Origin: Chloroflexota bacterium
GTDB taxonomy: Bacteria > Chloroflexota > Anaerolineae > DTLA01
Assembly: GCA_014360805.1 (NCBI GenBank)
Contig: JACIWU010000033.1
Location: forward strand, 1-34,304
Direction: 5' to 3'
DNA length: 34,304 bases
Below the pieces are notes generated by a model. That model was not told where the DNA came from and ran no database searches. It worked only from the letters and a program-made list of their open reading frames with translations. A program made the position numbers and the translations under genes. Positions 1 through 7,181 of this stretch are shown piece by piece. The number at the start of each line of letters is the position of its first letter. Position 1 is the first letter of the stretch.

Positions 1-321
1 GGCAATCCCGTTGGGGCAGCGCGTCCAGCAGGTTTCGCATCCCACGCACAGCCAGATGGCGCTGCTGCGCAGGACTCTGTCCTTCTGGCCCAACTGCACC
101 AGTTTGAGGATGTGCGCGGGGCCGTAGTCCATGGCGTATGCGGTGGGGCATCCGGCGGTGCACTTCAGGCAGTAGTAGCATAGCCGAATGTTCTCGTGGC
201 TGAGCGATTCTACCGTTCGCAGGAACGTGGGGTCAACCCGCAGCGCGGCCTGGGTTGCGCCCGCGGACGACGCCCGCGTTCTCGTGTTGCTGGCCAGGGA
301 TGCGGTCGCGCCTGCTGTCAT
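1..321 (-). CDS. HdrC-like iron-sulfur subunit, partial (3' end outside window)
   Basis: The frame opens with an ATG directly after the stop codon of the HdrA-like gene and runs off the left edge after 107 residues. It has two classic CxxCxxCxxxCP motifs, C48/C51/C54/C58 and C92/C95/C98/C102, as in HdrC, which wires two 4Fe-4S clusters between HdrA and HdrB. An Ala/Thr/Ser-rich N-terminal stretch of about 30 residues precedes the domain and is absent from the other HdrC at 4316-4723. This is therefore a second, distinct HdrC in the same operon. A second catalytic HdrB-type partner, or a fusion to one, may lie beyond the edge. The family call is firm; the partner is inference. Confidence 0.88.
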   Translation of the reverse strand, partial: MTAGATASLASNTRTRASSAGATQAALRVDPTFLRTVESLSHENIRLCYYCLKCTAGCPTAYAMDYGPAHILKLVQLGQKDRVLRSSAIWLCVGCETCWTRCPNGIA

Positions 322-2058
322 CTACACCTCCGCCAGGTAAGCGTCCATCATCGCCAGCACGTGGCTGGGCGTCAGGTTCCGAAGTTTGCACGCCTTGTTG
401 GGGCATGCCACCACGCAGGCGCCACACCCCTGGCACAGAGCCTCGTGGACGATGGCCTTGTGCTTCCAGGGATGCATCTCGCGCGCCTGGTAAGGGCATG
501 CCGGGATGCACAGCCCGCAGCCCGAACAGAGTTCCTCGTCCACGTAGGCGATGGTAGGCTCGGCGACCAACTCGCGCTGGGAGAACAAGGACAGGACTTT
601 GGCGGCAGCGGCGCTGGCCTGGGCGACGGTCTCGGGGATGTCCTTGGGCGCTTGTGCGGTGCCTGCCAGGAAGATGCCGGCGGTCAGGCTTTCCACCGGC
701 CGCAGTTTGGGGTGGGCCTCGCTGAAGAAGCCGTGCTCATCGGTGGCGATGCGCAGTTTCTGTGCCAGTTCCACCGCGCCTTCCGCCGGCATGACGGCTG
801 TCGCCAGCACCGCCAGGTCTGCCTGTACCTCAATGGGCTTGCCGGTGAGGGTATCGGCGGCCCACGCGACGACTTTGCCGTCCTCTTCGTACAGGCGCGC
901 CACCTTGCCGCGAACGTACAGGACATCCTGCTGGGTCATGGCGGACTGTACGAACTCTTCGTAGTCGCGCCCCTGCGAGCGGATGTCTATGTAGAAGACG
1001 TAAGCCTGACCATCGGGCACGCGCTGCTTGTACAGGGTAGCCTGCTTGGCCGTGTACATGCAGCAAATTTTGGAGCAATAGGGCATGTGGTGCTCGGGGT
1101 CGCGCGAGCCAGCGCACTGCACGAAAATGACCTCCCGAGGCACCGTGCCGTCCGAGGGGCGTCGGATTTCGCCGCCCGTGGGGCCGTCGGCGGCCAGCAT
1201 CTGCTCAAAGGTCAGCGCGTCTATGATGTCGGGGTAGCGTCCGCCGCCGTACTCGCCGAATTTGGCGAGTGGCCGCAGGGAGTATCCCGTCGCCACGATC
1301 ACGGCGCCGAAAGCGTGCTCGGAGAACGTCGGCTCCTCATCGGCGCTGCCCGTCCGGTGCTTGAGTTTGGCGGTGAAGTTGCCCACGTAGCCGCCCAGTT
1401 CCTCTACCTCGGTCCGCAGGAAGACTTTGATGCGCGGGTTGTTTTGCACCGCCTGCAACTTGGACTGCAGGAGGTCGTGGGCCGCGTCAAAGTTGACATA
1501 AACGCCGGACAGTTGGCCCACGTGGCCGCCGAGTCGGTCGGAACGCTCCACGAGCACGACGGGGTATCCAGCGGATGCGATGTCTAGGGCCGCCTGCAAC
1601 CCCGCGATGCCGGCGCCGATGACCAGCGCCTTCTTGACGAGGGAGAGGGATAGGGGAACCAGCGACTCGTTGTACTTCACCTTCTCCACGATGGTTTTGA
1701 TGTGCTCAATAGCCTTCTCGGTCGCGGCTTCCTTATCTCCCTGGTGTACCCAGGACACCTGCTCGCGGATGTTGGCAATCTCGGTCTGGTAGGGGTTGAG
1801 ACCCGCCTGCGCCGACGCTTTGCGGAAAGTGGTTTCGTGCATGGCCGGGCTGCATGCCGCTACCACAACGCCCTCAAGATTCTCGTCCTTGATGGACTGG
1901 CGAATCAGCGACTGCCCGGGGTCCGAGCACATGTACATGTAGTCGGTGGCGAGGACGACGCCTGGGTAGTCCTTGAGGGCCTCGGCGACGCGCTTCACGT
2001 CCACCGTGCCGGCGATGTTGATGCCGCAGTGGCAGATGAATACGCCAATCCGCTTCAT
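322..2058 (-). CDS. hdrA: HdrA-like flavoprotein, N-terminal domain and C-terminal diferredoxin form
   Basis: 578 residues. An N-terminal HdrA domain (FICHCGIN at 7-14, C44, C69) is followed by a thioredoxin-reductase-like FAD domain with GAGIAG at 148-153. Next comes the HdrA signature cysteine group C315, C328, C332, C333 and a C-terminal ferredoxin domain with CxxCxxCxxxC motifs starting at C511 and C542. HdrA is the electron-bifurcating or electron-entry flavoprotein of heterodisulfide-reductase-type complexes. The middle ferredoxin insertion and the LDCxxC motif usual after the FAD fold are missing here (the segment reads VNFDAAHDL), while the neighbouring HdrA carries them. The ATG at 2058 overlaps the upstream stop by 4 nt. 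An in-frame start 51 nt upstream adds a stretch without homology-like features and was not used. Cytoplasmic; the redox partner is unknown. Confidence 0.9.
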   Translation of the reverse strand: MKRIGVFICHCGINIAGTVDVKRVAEALKDYPGVVLATDYMYMCSDPGQSLIRQSIKDENLEGVVVAACSPAMHETTFRKASAQAGLNPYQTEIANIREQVSWVHQGDKEAATEKAIEHIKTIVEKVKYNESLVPLSLSLVKKALVIGAGIAGLQAALDIASAGYPVVLVERSDRLGGHVGQLSGVYVNFDAAHDLLQSKLQAVQNNPRIKVFLRTEVEELGGYVGNFTAKLKHRTGSADEEPTFSEHAFGAVIVATGYSLRPLAKFGEYGGGRYPDIIDALTFEQMLAADGPTGGEIRRPSDGTVPREVIFVQCAGSRDPEHHMPYCSKICCMYTAKQATLYKQRVPDGQAYVFYIDIRSQGRDYEEFVQSAMTQQDVLYVRGKVARLYEEDGKVVAWAADTLTGKPIEVQADLAVLATAVMPAEGAVELAQKLRIATDEHGFFSEAHPKLRPVESLTAGIFLAGTAQAPKDIPETVAQASAAAAKVLSLFSQRELVAEPTIAYVDEELCSGCGLCIPACPYQAREMHPWKHKAIVHEALCQGCGACVVACPNKACKLRNLTPSHVLAMMDAYLAEV

Positions 2059-3413
2059 GATGTCTCCGCTCCGACGGGGGTCTCCATGGCCTGGGGCACG
2101 CCGCTCCACTGGGCGAAGAGCGACAGGACTTTGGCGGCAGCGGCGCTGGCCTGGGCGACGGTCTCGGGGATGTCCTTGGGGCTGGTAACGGCCCCCGCCA
2201 GGAACACGCCCGGACGCGACGTCTCCACGGGCAGCATGTTGTCATCCAGGGGCAGCAGGAAGCCGTAGGGGTTGGTGGGGATGCCGAGCATCTCGGCCAG
2301 TCGCCGCGTCTCGGGGTGAGGCACCATGGCTGGGGCCAGCACCACCATGTCGGCGGCGATCTCCACCGACGCCCCGCTGAGCGTGTCCGCGCCCCAGACG
2401 ATGACTTGATCGCCCTCACGGAAGACGCGCGCCACCTTGCCTCGGATATACAGCACGCGGTCTTCTTCTGTGGCGCGGTGGTAGAATTCCTCGTAGCGCT
2501 TGCCCGCTGCGCGCACGTCTATGTAGAACACATACGCGGTGCCGTCATGCACCCGATGCTTGTACAGCATGGCGTGTTTCGCCGTGTACATGCAGCAGAT
2601 TTTGGAGCAGTAGGGCATGGCGGTTTCGGGCGCGCGGGAGCCGGCGCACTGGATGAATACCACCTGCTTGGGCTCCTTGCCGTCCGAGGGCCTCCGAACC
2701 TTGCCCGCGGTGGGGCCGGACGCCGAAAGCAGCCGCTCAAATGCCAGGCCGTCCACTACGTCGGGAATCTGACCGTATCCGTACTCGCCCAGGTTCTCTA
2801 GCCCGTACAACGTGTAGCCGGTCGCGATGATGACCGCGCCGACTTCCACTTCCGTGGTGGTCGCCTGCTGCTCGTAGTCAATGGCGTGGACGGGGCAGAC
2901 TTTCTCGCAGAGGCGGCACTTGCCCCGCGTAAACCATGTGCAGGCGTCGCGGTCTATGACGGGCTTGTTGGGAACCGCCTGGGGCGACAGCGTGTAGATG
3001 GCCTTGCGTTTGCCCATGCCTCGGTCAAAGGGCGAGGCGACTTTGGTCGGGCATTTCTCCTGGCAGAGGCCGCACCCCGTGCACACGTCCCAGTTGACCG
3101 ATGCCGGCTTGCGTTGGACGGTGGCGGTGAAGTGCCCGATCTCGCCCGTGATGGCCGTAACTTCCGAGAACGTCATGAGCCGGATTCGCTCGTGGTGGCC
3201 GGCTTCTACGGTGCGGGGGGTTAGGATGCATTGGGCGCAGTCCAGCGTCGGGAAGGTCTCGGACAGTTGGAGCATCCGCCCGCCGATGGAGGGTTCCCGC
3301 TCCACGAGGACGACTTCGTATCCTGAGTTGGCGATGTCCAGGGCGGCTTGGATTCCCGCAATGCCGGCCCCGATGATGAGGACTCGCGTGATGGGCGACT
3401 TGTCTTCCGCCAC
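2055..3413 (-). CDS. hdrA: HdrA-like flavoprotein, short form with inserted ferredoxin domain
   Basis: 452 residues. The protein begins almost at the FAD motif (GAGIAG at 15-20), so the usual HdrA N-terminal domain is absent. It has the LDCAQC motif (C59, C62) and an inserted ferredoxin-like domain with C111/C114/C117/C121 and C158/C166/C169/C173. It also has the HdrA cysteine group C256, C269, C273, C274, and ends without a C-terminal ferredoxin. In length and layout it resembles QmoA-type and other short HdrA homologues. The start is a GTG with GGAG 8 nt upstream, 10 nt after the hdrB stop. It is translationally coupled to the next HdrA by an ATGA overlap. The two proteins together supply the full cofactor set of one canonical HdrA. 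Confidence 0.9.
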   Translation of the reverse strand: MAEDKSPITRVLIIGAGIAGIQAALDIANSGYEVVLVEREPSIGGRMLQLSETFPTLDCAQCILTPRTVEAGHHERIRLMTFSEVTAITGEIGHFTATVQRKPASVNWDVCTGCGLCQEKCPTKVASPFDRGMGKRKAIYTLSPQAVPNKPVIDRDACTWFTRGKCRLCEKVCPVHAIDYEQQATTTEVEVGAVIIATGYTLYGLENLGEYGYGQIPDVVDGLAFERLLSASGPTAGKVRRPSDGKEPKQVVFIQCAGSRAPETAMPYCSKICCMYTAKHAMLYKHRVHDGTAYVFYIDVRAAGKRYEEFYHRATEEDRVLYIRGKVARVFREGDQVIVWGADTLSGASVEIAADMVVLAPAMVPHPETRRLAEMLGIPTNPYGFLLPLDDNMLPVETSRPGVFLAGAVTSPKDIPETVAQASAAAAKVLSLFAQWSGVPQAMETPVGAETS

Positions 3414-3423
3414 GTTGCGTCTC

Positions 3424-4293
3424 CTAGATCAGCCCTTTCGCGGCCAGAAGCGGCCTCGGGTCTACGTAGTGCTTGTCCAAGTCAAAGGCGGTGGCATCCA
3501 GCCCCAGCGCGATGCCCAACAACTGCATGTCGTACAGCACGGGAATGGGCCGGAAGCCGCCGTGCTTCATGGCCAGGTCCTGTTGCCAGCGGTCCAGGTT
3601 GAACTGGCACAGGGGACAACTGGTAACGATAAGGTCTGCGCCCGCCTTCCTGGCTGACGCCAAGATGAGGTAGGACATCTCCTTCGTGGTCTCCAGGTCA
3701 AAGGCCGCGATGTAGTTGCCGCAGCATTCGGCGCGGTGCGGATAGTCGGCAACCTGGGCGCCGAGGGCGCGCAGGAAGTTTTCCAGTATCTGGGGGTTCT
3801 CGTGGTCGTCAAACCCCATCTCTTTTGGGGGGCGCAGGAACATGCAGCCATAGTACGGCGCAACCGAGAGGTCGGCCAGGTTCTTCTTCACGGCCTTGCT
3901 GATGTTGTCCCAACCCACTACGTCGCGCAGGATCTCCAGGAGGTGAATCACCTCCACTTCGCCCGTGTACTCGGCCTCAATAAAGAAGTTGATCTTCTCG
4001 CGCTTGTCTTCCTCGTTGCGCATGACGAGGTTGGATCGCTTGAGCACGTTGAAGCAGGTGGAACAGGCCGCCGCGAGTTTGTCGCCCTCCGTTGCCGCGC
4101 TGACGAGGTTGCGCACCGGCCCTGCCAGGTCCAGCAGGTTGTCGCGGCTCAGGGGGAAGGTCGCGCCGCAGCAGTTCCACATTTTCAACTCGGCCAACTC
4201 TATGCCCAAGGCGGCCATGGAGTCCCGCGCCGCGCGGTCAAACCCCTTGGCCTTGGTGCTGAGAGTGCAGCCGGGATAGTAGGGAATTCTCAT
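3424..4293 (-). CDS. hdrB: HdrB-like subunit with two CCG domains
   Basis: 289 residues, the usual HdrB length. Two cysteine-rich CCG domains are complete: C9, C41-C42, C77, C80, and C150, C190-C191, C226, C229. In methanogen HdrB these ligate two noncubane 4Fe-4S clusters that carry out disulfide cleavage; homologues act on other disulfides or as electron-transfer modules. The segments PGCT, NCCG, ECCGNY and SCPLCQ are well preserved, so a catalytically competent subunit is expected. It lies between hdrC (22 nt gap) and the short hdrA (10 nt gap), the common HdrCBA order. The native substrate cannot be deduced, since bacteria like this normally lack CoM-S-S-CoB. Confidence 0.93.
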   Translation of the reverse strand: MRIPYYPGCTLSTKAKGFDRAARDSMAALGIELAELKMWNCCGATFPLSRDNLLDLAGPVRNLVSAATEGDKLAAACSTCFNVLKRSNLVMRNEEDKREKINFFIEAEYTGEVEVIHLLEILRDVVGWDNISKAVKKNLADLSVAPYYGCMFLRPPKEMGFDDHENPQILENFLRALGAQVADYPHRAECCGNYIAAFDLETTKEMSYLILASARKAGADLIVTSCPLCQFNLDRWQQDLAMKHGGFRPIPVLYDMQLLGIALGLDATAFDLDKHYVDPRPLLAAKGLI

Positions 4294-4315
4294 GCCCGCA
4301 CCTCATCGTTTGTTG

Positions 4316-4723
4316 CTACGCTGTGTATTTCCTGAAGCCGCTGATGAAAGCCTGCTGGGGGAATTCCGCAAGCGTCTCGGCGGGAAGTTTCTCTATGACG
4401 ATTTTGTCCCCGCGTTCGGTCATCAGCAGGTCTCGCACGACTTCCATGATGCGCGAAAGGTCCACGCCTTTGGGGCAACGGGTGTAGCACTGCTGGCACG
4501 CCGCGCACAGCCAGATGGTCTTGGACTGTAGGACGGCCTCGTGTTCGCCGAGTTGTAGAAGGCGGATTACCTGATTGGGGAGGAGGTCCATGGCGAAGGC
4601 AGCCGGGCACCCCGCCGAGCACTCGCCGCACTGGTAGCATTTGAGCAGGTCCTGCCCGCTCATCTCCTCCACCTTGCGGATGAAGTCGTTGTGGACTTTG
4701 GCAGCGGACAGTTGGATTCGCAT
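4316..4723 (-). CDS. hdrC: HdrC-like iron-sulfur subunit
   Basis: 135 residues. There are two CxxCxxCxxxCP motifs, C29/C32/C35/C39 and C73/C76/C79/C83, each binding a 4Fe-4S cluster. The protein is soluble, with no membrane cytochrome domain, so this is the cytoplasmic HdrABC type rather than HdrDE or QmoC. The ATG at 4723 follows GGAGGCGCC and lies 12 nt after the fumarase beta stop, so co-transcription with the fumarase genes is very likely. It is expected to pass electrons between HdrA and the HdrB immediately downstream. Confidence 0.93.
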   Translation of the reverse strand: MRIQLSAAKVHNDFIRKVEEMSGQDLLKCYQCGECSAGCPAAFAMDLLPNQVIRLLQLGEHEAVLQSKTIWLCAACQQCYTRCPKGVDLSRIMEVVRDLLMTERGDKIVIEKLPAETLAEFPQQAFISGFRKYTA

Positions 4724-4735
4724 GGCGCCTCCGGT

Positions 4736-5284
4736 CTAGTCTGGGATGGCGTACTGGCGCACGCCGTCTTCGTATGCGTCGCCGCCATAGATGTCGTTGA
4801 TGACGGTGGCGGGGAAGTCTTCTACCTCAAGTTTCCAGAGAGCCTCGGCTCCCAGGTCTTCGTAGGCGATGACCTCGGCCTTTTTCACCGACTTGGCGAT
4901 CAAGGCTCCTGCGCCGCCCGTGGCCGCGAAGTAAACGGCCTTGTACTTCCGAATCGCGTCCTTGACCGCCTGGGAGCGGTTGCCTTTGCCGATCATCCCC
5001 TTCAGGCCGGCGGCCAGCAATCGCGGCGTGTAGGGGTCCATGCGGTATGAGGTGGTGGGGCCTGCCGAGCCGATGACCTGGCCGGGCTTGGCGGGCGCCG
5101 GGCCCATGTAGTAGATAATCTGCCCCTGGAGTTCAAGGGGAAGGGGCGCGCCGGCGTCCATGGCCTCCACGATGCGCTTGTGCGCGGCGTCTCGCGCCAC
5201 GTAGATAGTCCCCGAGATAAGCACTTTCTGCCCGGCCCGCAGGTTGGCGACCACGTCGTCTGTCAATGGCGTCTGGATCTTCAT
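4736..5284 (-). CDS. fumB: fumarate hydratase class I, beta subunit
   Basis: 182 residues, matching the C-terminal (beta) half of class I fumarases and L(+)-tartrate dehydratase beta. Family features include the LISGTIYVARDAAHKR block near residues 22-38, GPTTSYRMDPYTP near 75-87, a GKGNRS loop near 99-104 and the FAATGGAGAL stretch near 119-128. With the alpha subunit 24 nt upstream it forms the oxygen-sensitive 4Fe-4S fumarase converting fumarate and L-malate. Tartrate dehydratase or another hydro-lyase of the family is the alternative. It sits between fumarase alpha and hdrC in a tight same-strand run. The symbol is used in the two-subunit sense, not that of E. coli FumB. Confidence 0.9.
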   Translation of the reverse strand: MKIQTPLTDDVVANLRAGQKVLISGTIYVARDAAHKRIVEAMDAGAPLPLELQGQIIYYMGPAPAKPGQVIGSAGPTTSYRMDPYTPRLLAAGLKGMIGKGNRSQAVKDAIRKYKAVYFAATGGAGALIAKSVKKAEVIAYEDLGAEALWKLEVEDFPATVINDIYGGDAYEDGVRQYAIPD

Positions 5285-5308
5285 CCCACACAGTCCTCCG
5301 CTGCTCGG

Positions 5309-6154
5309 CTACAGAACGATTTCCTTGTGTCGCGCGCTGTGGCACTGGATGTTGACCGCCACGGGCAAACTGGCGATGTGGCACGGCTGGCTGAGCACGT
5401 GGACGGCCAGCGCCGTCGTGCGGCCCCCCAGGCCCTGCGGCCCGATGCCCAGTTTGTTGACCCGCGTGAGGATGTCGGCTTCCAGCGAGGCGTCTTCCGG
5501 GTCGTCGCTGGGCCGGCCCACCTCGCGCAGGAGCGACCGCTTGGCCAGGAGCATGGCCTGCTCGGCCGTGCCACCGATGCCGACGCCGACGATGATGGGC
5601 GGGCACGGGTTCGCCCCGGCCTTGCGCACGGTCTCCACGACAAACTTGATGACGCCTTCGCGCCCGTCGGCGGGCTTGAGCATGCCCAGGGCGCTCATGT
5701 TCTCGCTGCCGCCACCCTTGGGGGCCAACGTGATGCGCAACTTGTCGCCAGGGACGATGCGAACGTGGATGACGGGAGGCGTGTTGTCCTTCGTGTTGAC
5801 CCGACTGGAATATGGATGAGCCACGACCGACTTGCGCAGGTAGCCCTTGGTGTAGCCGCGCCGAGTCCCTTCGGCGATGGCCTCGTTGAAGTCGCCGCCG
5901 ACGATGTGCACGTCCTGCCCGATGTCCACGAATACGACCGTGTACCCGCAGTCCTGACACAGGGGCACTTCGTCTTCGCGGGCTATGCGGGCGTTCTCCA
6001 GGATTTCCTGCAGAATCTCGCGTCCCGTGGGCGACTCCTCGCGTTCCAGGGCTTGCCTGACCGATTGGATCACGTCGTCGCCCAGGAAGTAGTTGGATCC
6101 CATGCAGAGCCGTTCTACGGCGTCAACGATGGTGTTATAGTGGATTTCGCGCAT
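5309..6154 (-). CDS. fumA: fumarate hydratase class I, alpha subunit
   Basis: 281 residues from the ATG at 6154, which has GGTGGGAGAG about 6-15 nt upstream. An in-frame GTG 15 nt earlier lies inside that ribosome-binding site and was rejected. Cluster-ligand cysteines appear in PLCQDCG (C66, C69), NPCPP (C184) and QPCH near the C terminus. HPYSSRVNTKDNTPP and KGGGSENMSAL are strong family blocks. It catalyses reversible hydration of fumarate together with the beta subunit next door. It is the first gene of the operon that continues into hdrCBA, so fumarate/malate metabolism and the Hdr complex are probably produced together. Confidence 0.92.
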   Translation of the reverse strand: MREIHYNTIVDAVERLCMGSNYFLGDDVIQSVRQALEREESPTGREILQEILENARIAREDEVPLCQDCGYTVVFVDIGQDVHIVGGDFNEAIAEGTRRGYTKGYLRKSVVAHPYSSRVNTKDNTPPVIHVRIVPGDKLRITLAPKGGGSENMSALGMLKPADGREGVIKFVVETVRKAGANPCPPIIVGVGIGGTAEQAMLLAKRSLLREVGRPSDDPEDASLEADILTRVNKLGIGPQGLGGRTTALAVHVLSQPCHIASLPVAVNIQCHSARHKEIVL

Positions 6155-6180
6155 GGTCTGCTCTCCCACCTTTCCGGCGA

Positions 6181-6224
6181 AAAGAAGGCCTGAGTGCGCA
6201 GTTCACCCACGTCCTCAGGCCTTT
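6181..6224 (-). terminator. hairpin with U-rich tail in the fumarase-hdr leader (attenuator or terminator candidate)
   Basis: On the minus strand a perfect 10-bp stem (AAGGCCTGAG, 6224-6215, with CTCAGGCCTT, 6195-6186) encloses a 19-nt loop and is followed by CTTTTC. It lies about 27 nt before the fumarase alpha start and downstream of the promoter at 6308-6336. It would therefore be transcribed in the leader and could act as an attenuator. It could also simply end read-through from lepB. Confidence 0.55.
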
Positions 6225-6307
6225 GTTGTCGTCCCCCGATTGGTTGAATTTGCGAGTGTGTGGATGGATAGCACCTTTGCCAGAGTCCCTTTCGGAGTCG
6301 TGCTTGC

Positions 6308-6336
6308 ATTATACTACGCTGTCAGGCGGATGGCAA
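6308..6336 (-). promoter_or_regulatory. promoter of the fumarase-hdr operon
   Basis: On the minus strand TTGCCA (6336-6331), a 17-nt spacer and a perfect TATAAT (6313-6308). The predicted start of transcription near 6301 leaves a leader of about 147 nt before the fumarase alpha ATG. That is long enough for the hairpin at 6181-6224 to have a regulatory role. Confidence 0.75.
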
Positions 6337-6395
6337 GTCGCCCACGCGCCTGCGCGGCGCTTCGTAATGCTGCGAATGTCTTTGCAAGGCTCTGT

Positions 6396-6989
6396 TCACG
6401 GATATGTGACGCGCCGGATCACGCCCCAGCGCGATGGCGGCCAGTAGCAGAGCCACGCGCGGCCGATGATGTTGTGGCGCGGCAACGGCCCCCACGCGCG
6501 CGAGTCGCTGCTGGCTGCGCGATTGTCGCCCATGACGAAATACTCATCCGGCCCCAGCGTGAGCCTTATCGGGCGGTAGGTGAGCGTTGGCTGGCCGGCA
6601 AGGTACGGCTCTACAAGCAGATTCCCGTTGATGTACACGGAACCGCTCTCTATCTCTACGGTCTCGCCGGGGAGGCCGATGATCCGCTTGATGAAGTCCT
6701 CTTGTGGGGCGCGGGGGTACTCAAAGATGACCACATCGCCACGGCGAGGCTCAGAAAACCAATAACTCACCCGTTCCACCAGCACAAACTGCCCCGTTTC
6801 CAGGGTGGGCAACATGCTGGCGCCCAGGATGCGGAAGTTCCTGACGACCAGTTGCAGCAGCAGAAAGAGAACGACCGCCAGGACAATAGTCTCTGCCGCC
6901 TCGCGGAGAAAGGACTTGCCAGGGTTTTCTGTGGTGGGAGGTGCTTCTATGGGAGATGTTTGTTCGGGAGACGGTTCGGGTTCGCGCAC
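6396..6989 (-). CDS. lepB: signal peptidase I
   Basis: 197 residues; the GTG start is preceded by GGAGAG. It cleaves signal peptides of exported proteins on the outer face of the membrane. A Pro/Glu/Thr-rich cytoplasmic leader of about 28 residues is followed by one membrane segment near 33-49. The catalytic Ser is in GASMLPTL (S58) and the catalytic Lys in FIKRIIGLPGE (K101). The conserved MGDNRAASSDSRAWGPLP box follows. A single N-terminal membrane span and this length fit the Gram-positive/Chloroflexota type. It stands alone, divergent from the nucleoside kinase gene. Confidence 0.96.
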   Translation of the reverse strand: MREPEPSPEQTSPIEAPPTTENPGKSFLREAAETIVLAVVLFLLLQLVVRNFRILGASMLPTLETGQFVLVERVSYWFSEPRRGDVVIFEYPRAPQEDFIKRIIGLPGETVEIESGSVYINGNLLVEPYLAGQPTLTYRPIRLTLGPDEYFVMGDNRAASSDSRAWGPLPRHNIIGRAWLCYWPPSRWGVIRRVTYP

Positions 6990-7019
6990 GAAGGCTCTCT
7001 CCGATGCATGTTAGGGGCA

Positions 7020-7047
7020 ATTATACCCGCTTTGCGCCTGGCGGCAA
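7020..7047 (-). promoter_or_regulatory. promoter of lepB
   Basis: On the minus strand TTGCCG (7047-7042), a 16-nt spacer and TATAAT (7025-7020), about 30 nt before the GTG start. Confidence 0.65.
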
Positions 7048-7084
7048 CTTGCGCTGTTCATCTCATCAGGTGGAAACGCCGCTT

Positions 7085-7113
7085 TTGCCCCCGCCCCCTG
7101 TCCTGATTATACT
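7085..7113 (+). promoter_or_regulatory. promoter of the nucleoside kinase gene
   Basis: TTGCCC (7085-7090), a 17-nt spacer and TATACT (7108-7113). It rules out an in-frame ATG at 7113, which overlaps the last base of the -10 box, as the start of the following gene. Confidence 0.7.
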
Positions 7114-7181
7114 TGATTGGCATCTCATCCGTGCCCGCGGCGGCCGGCCCAGCCGCGCCGCTGCGGGAAAACAGGAGTGCC

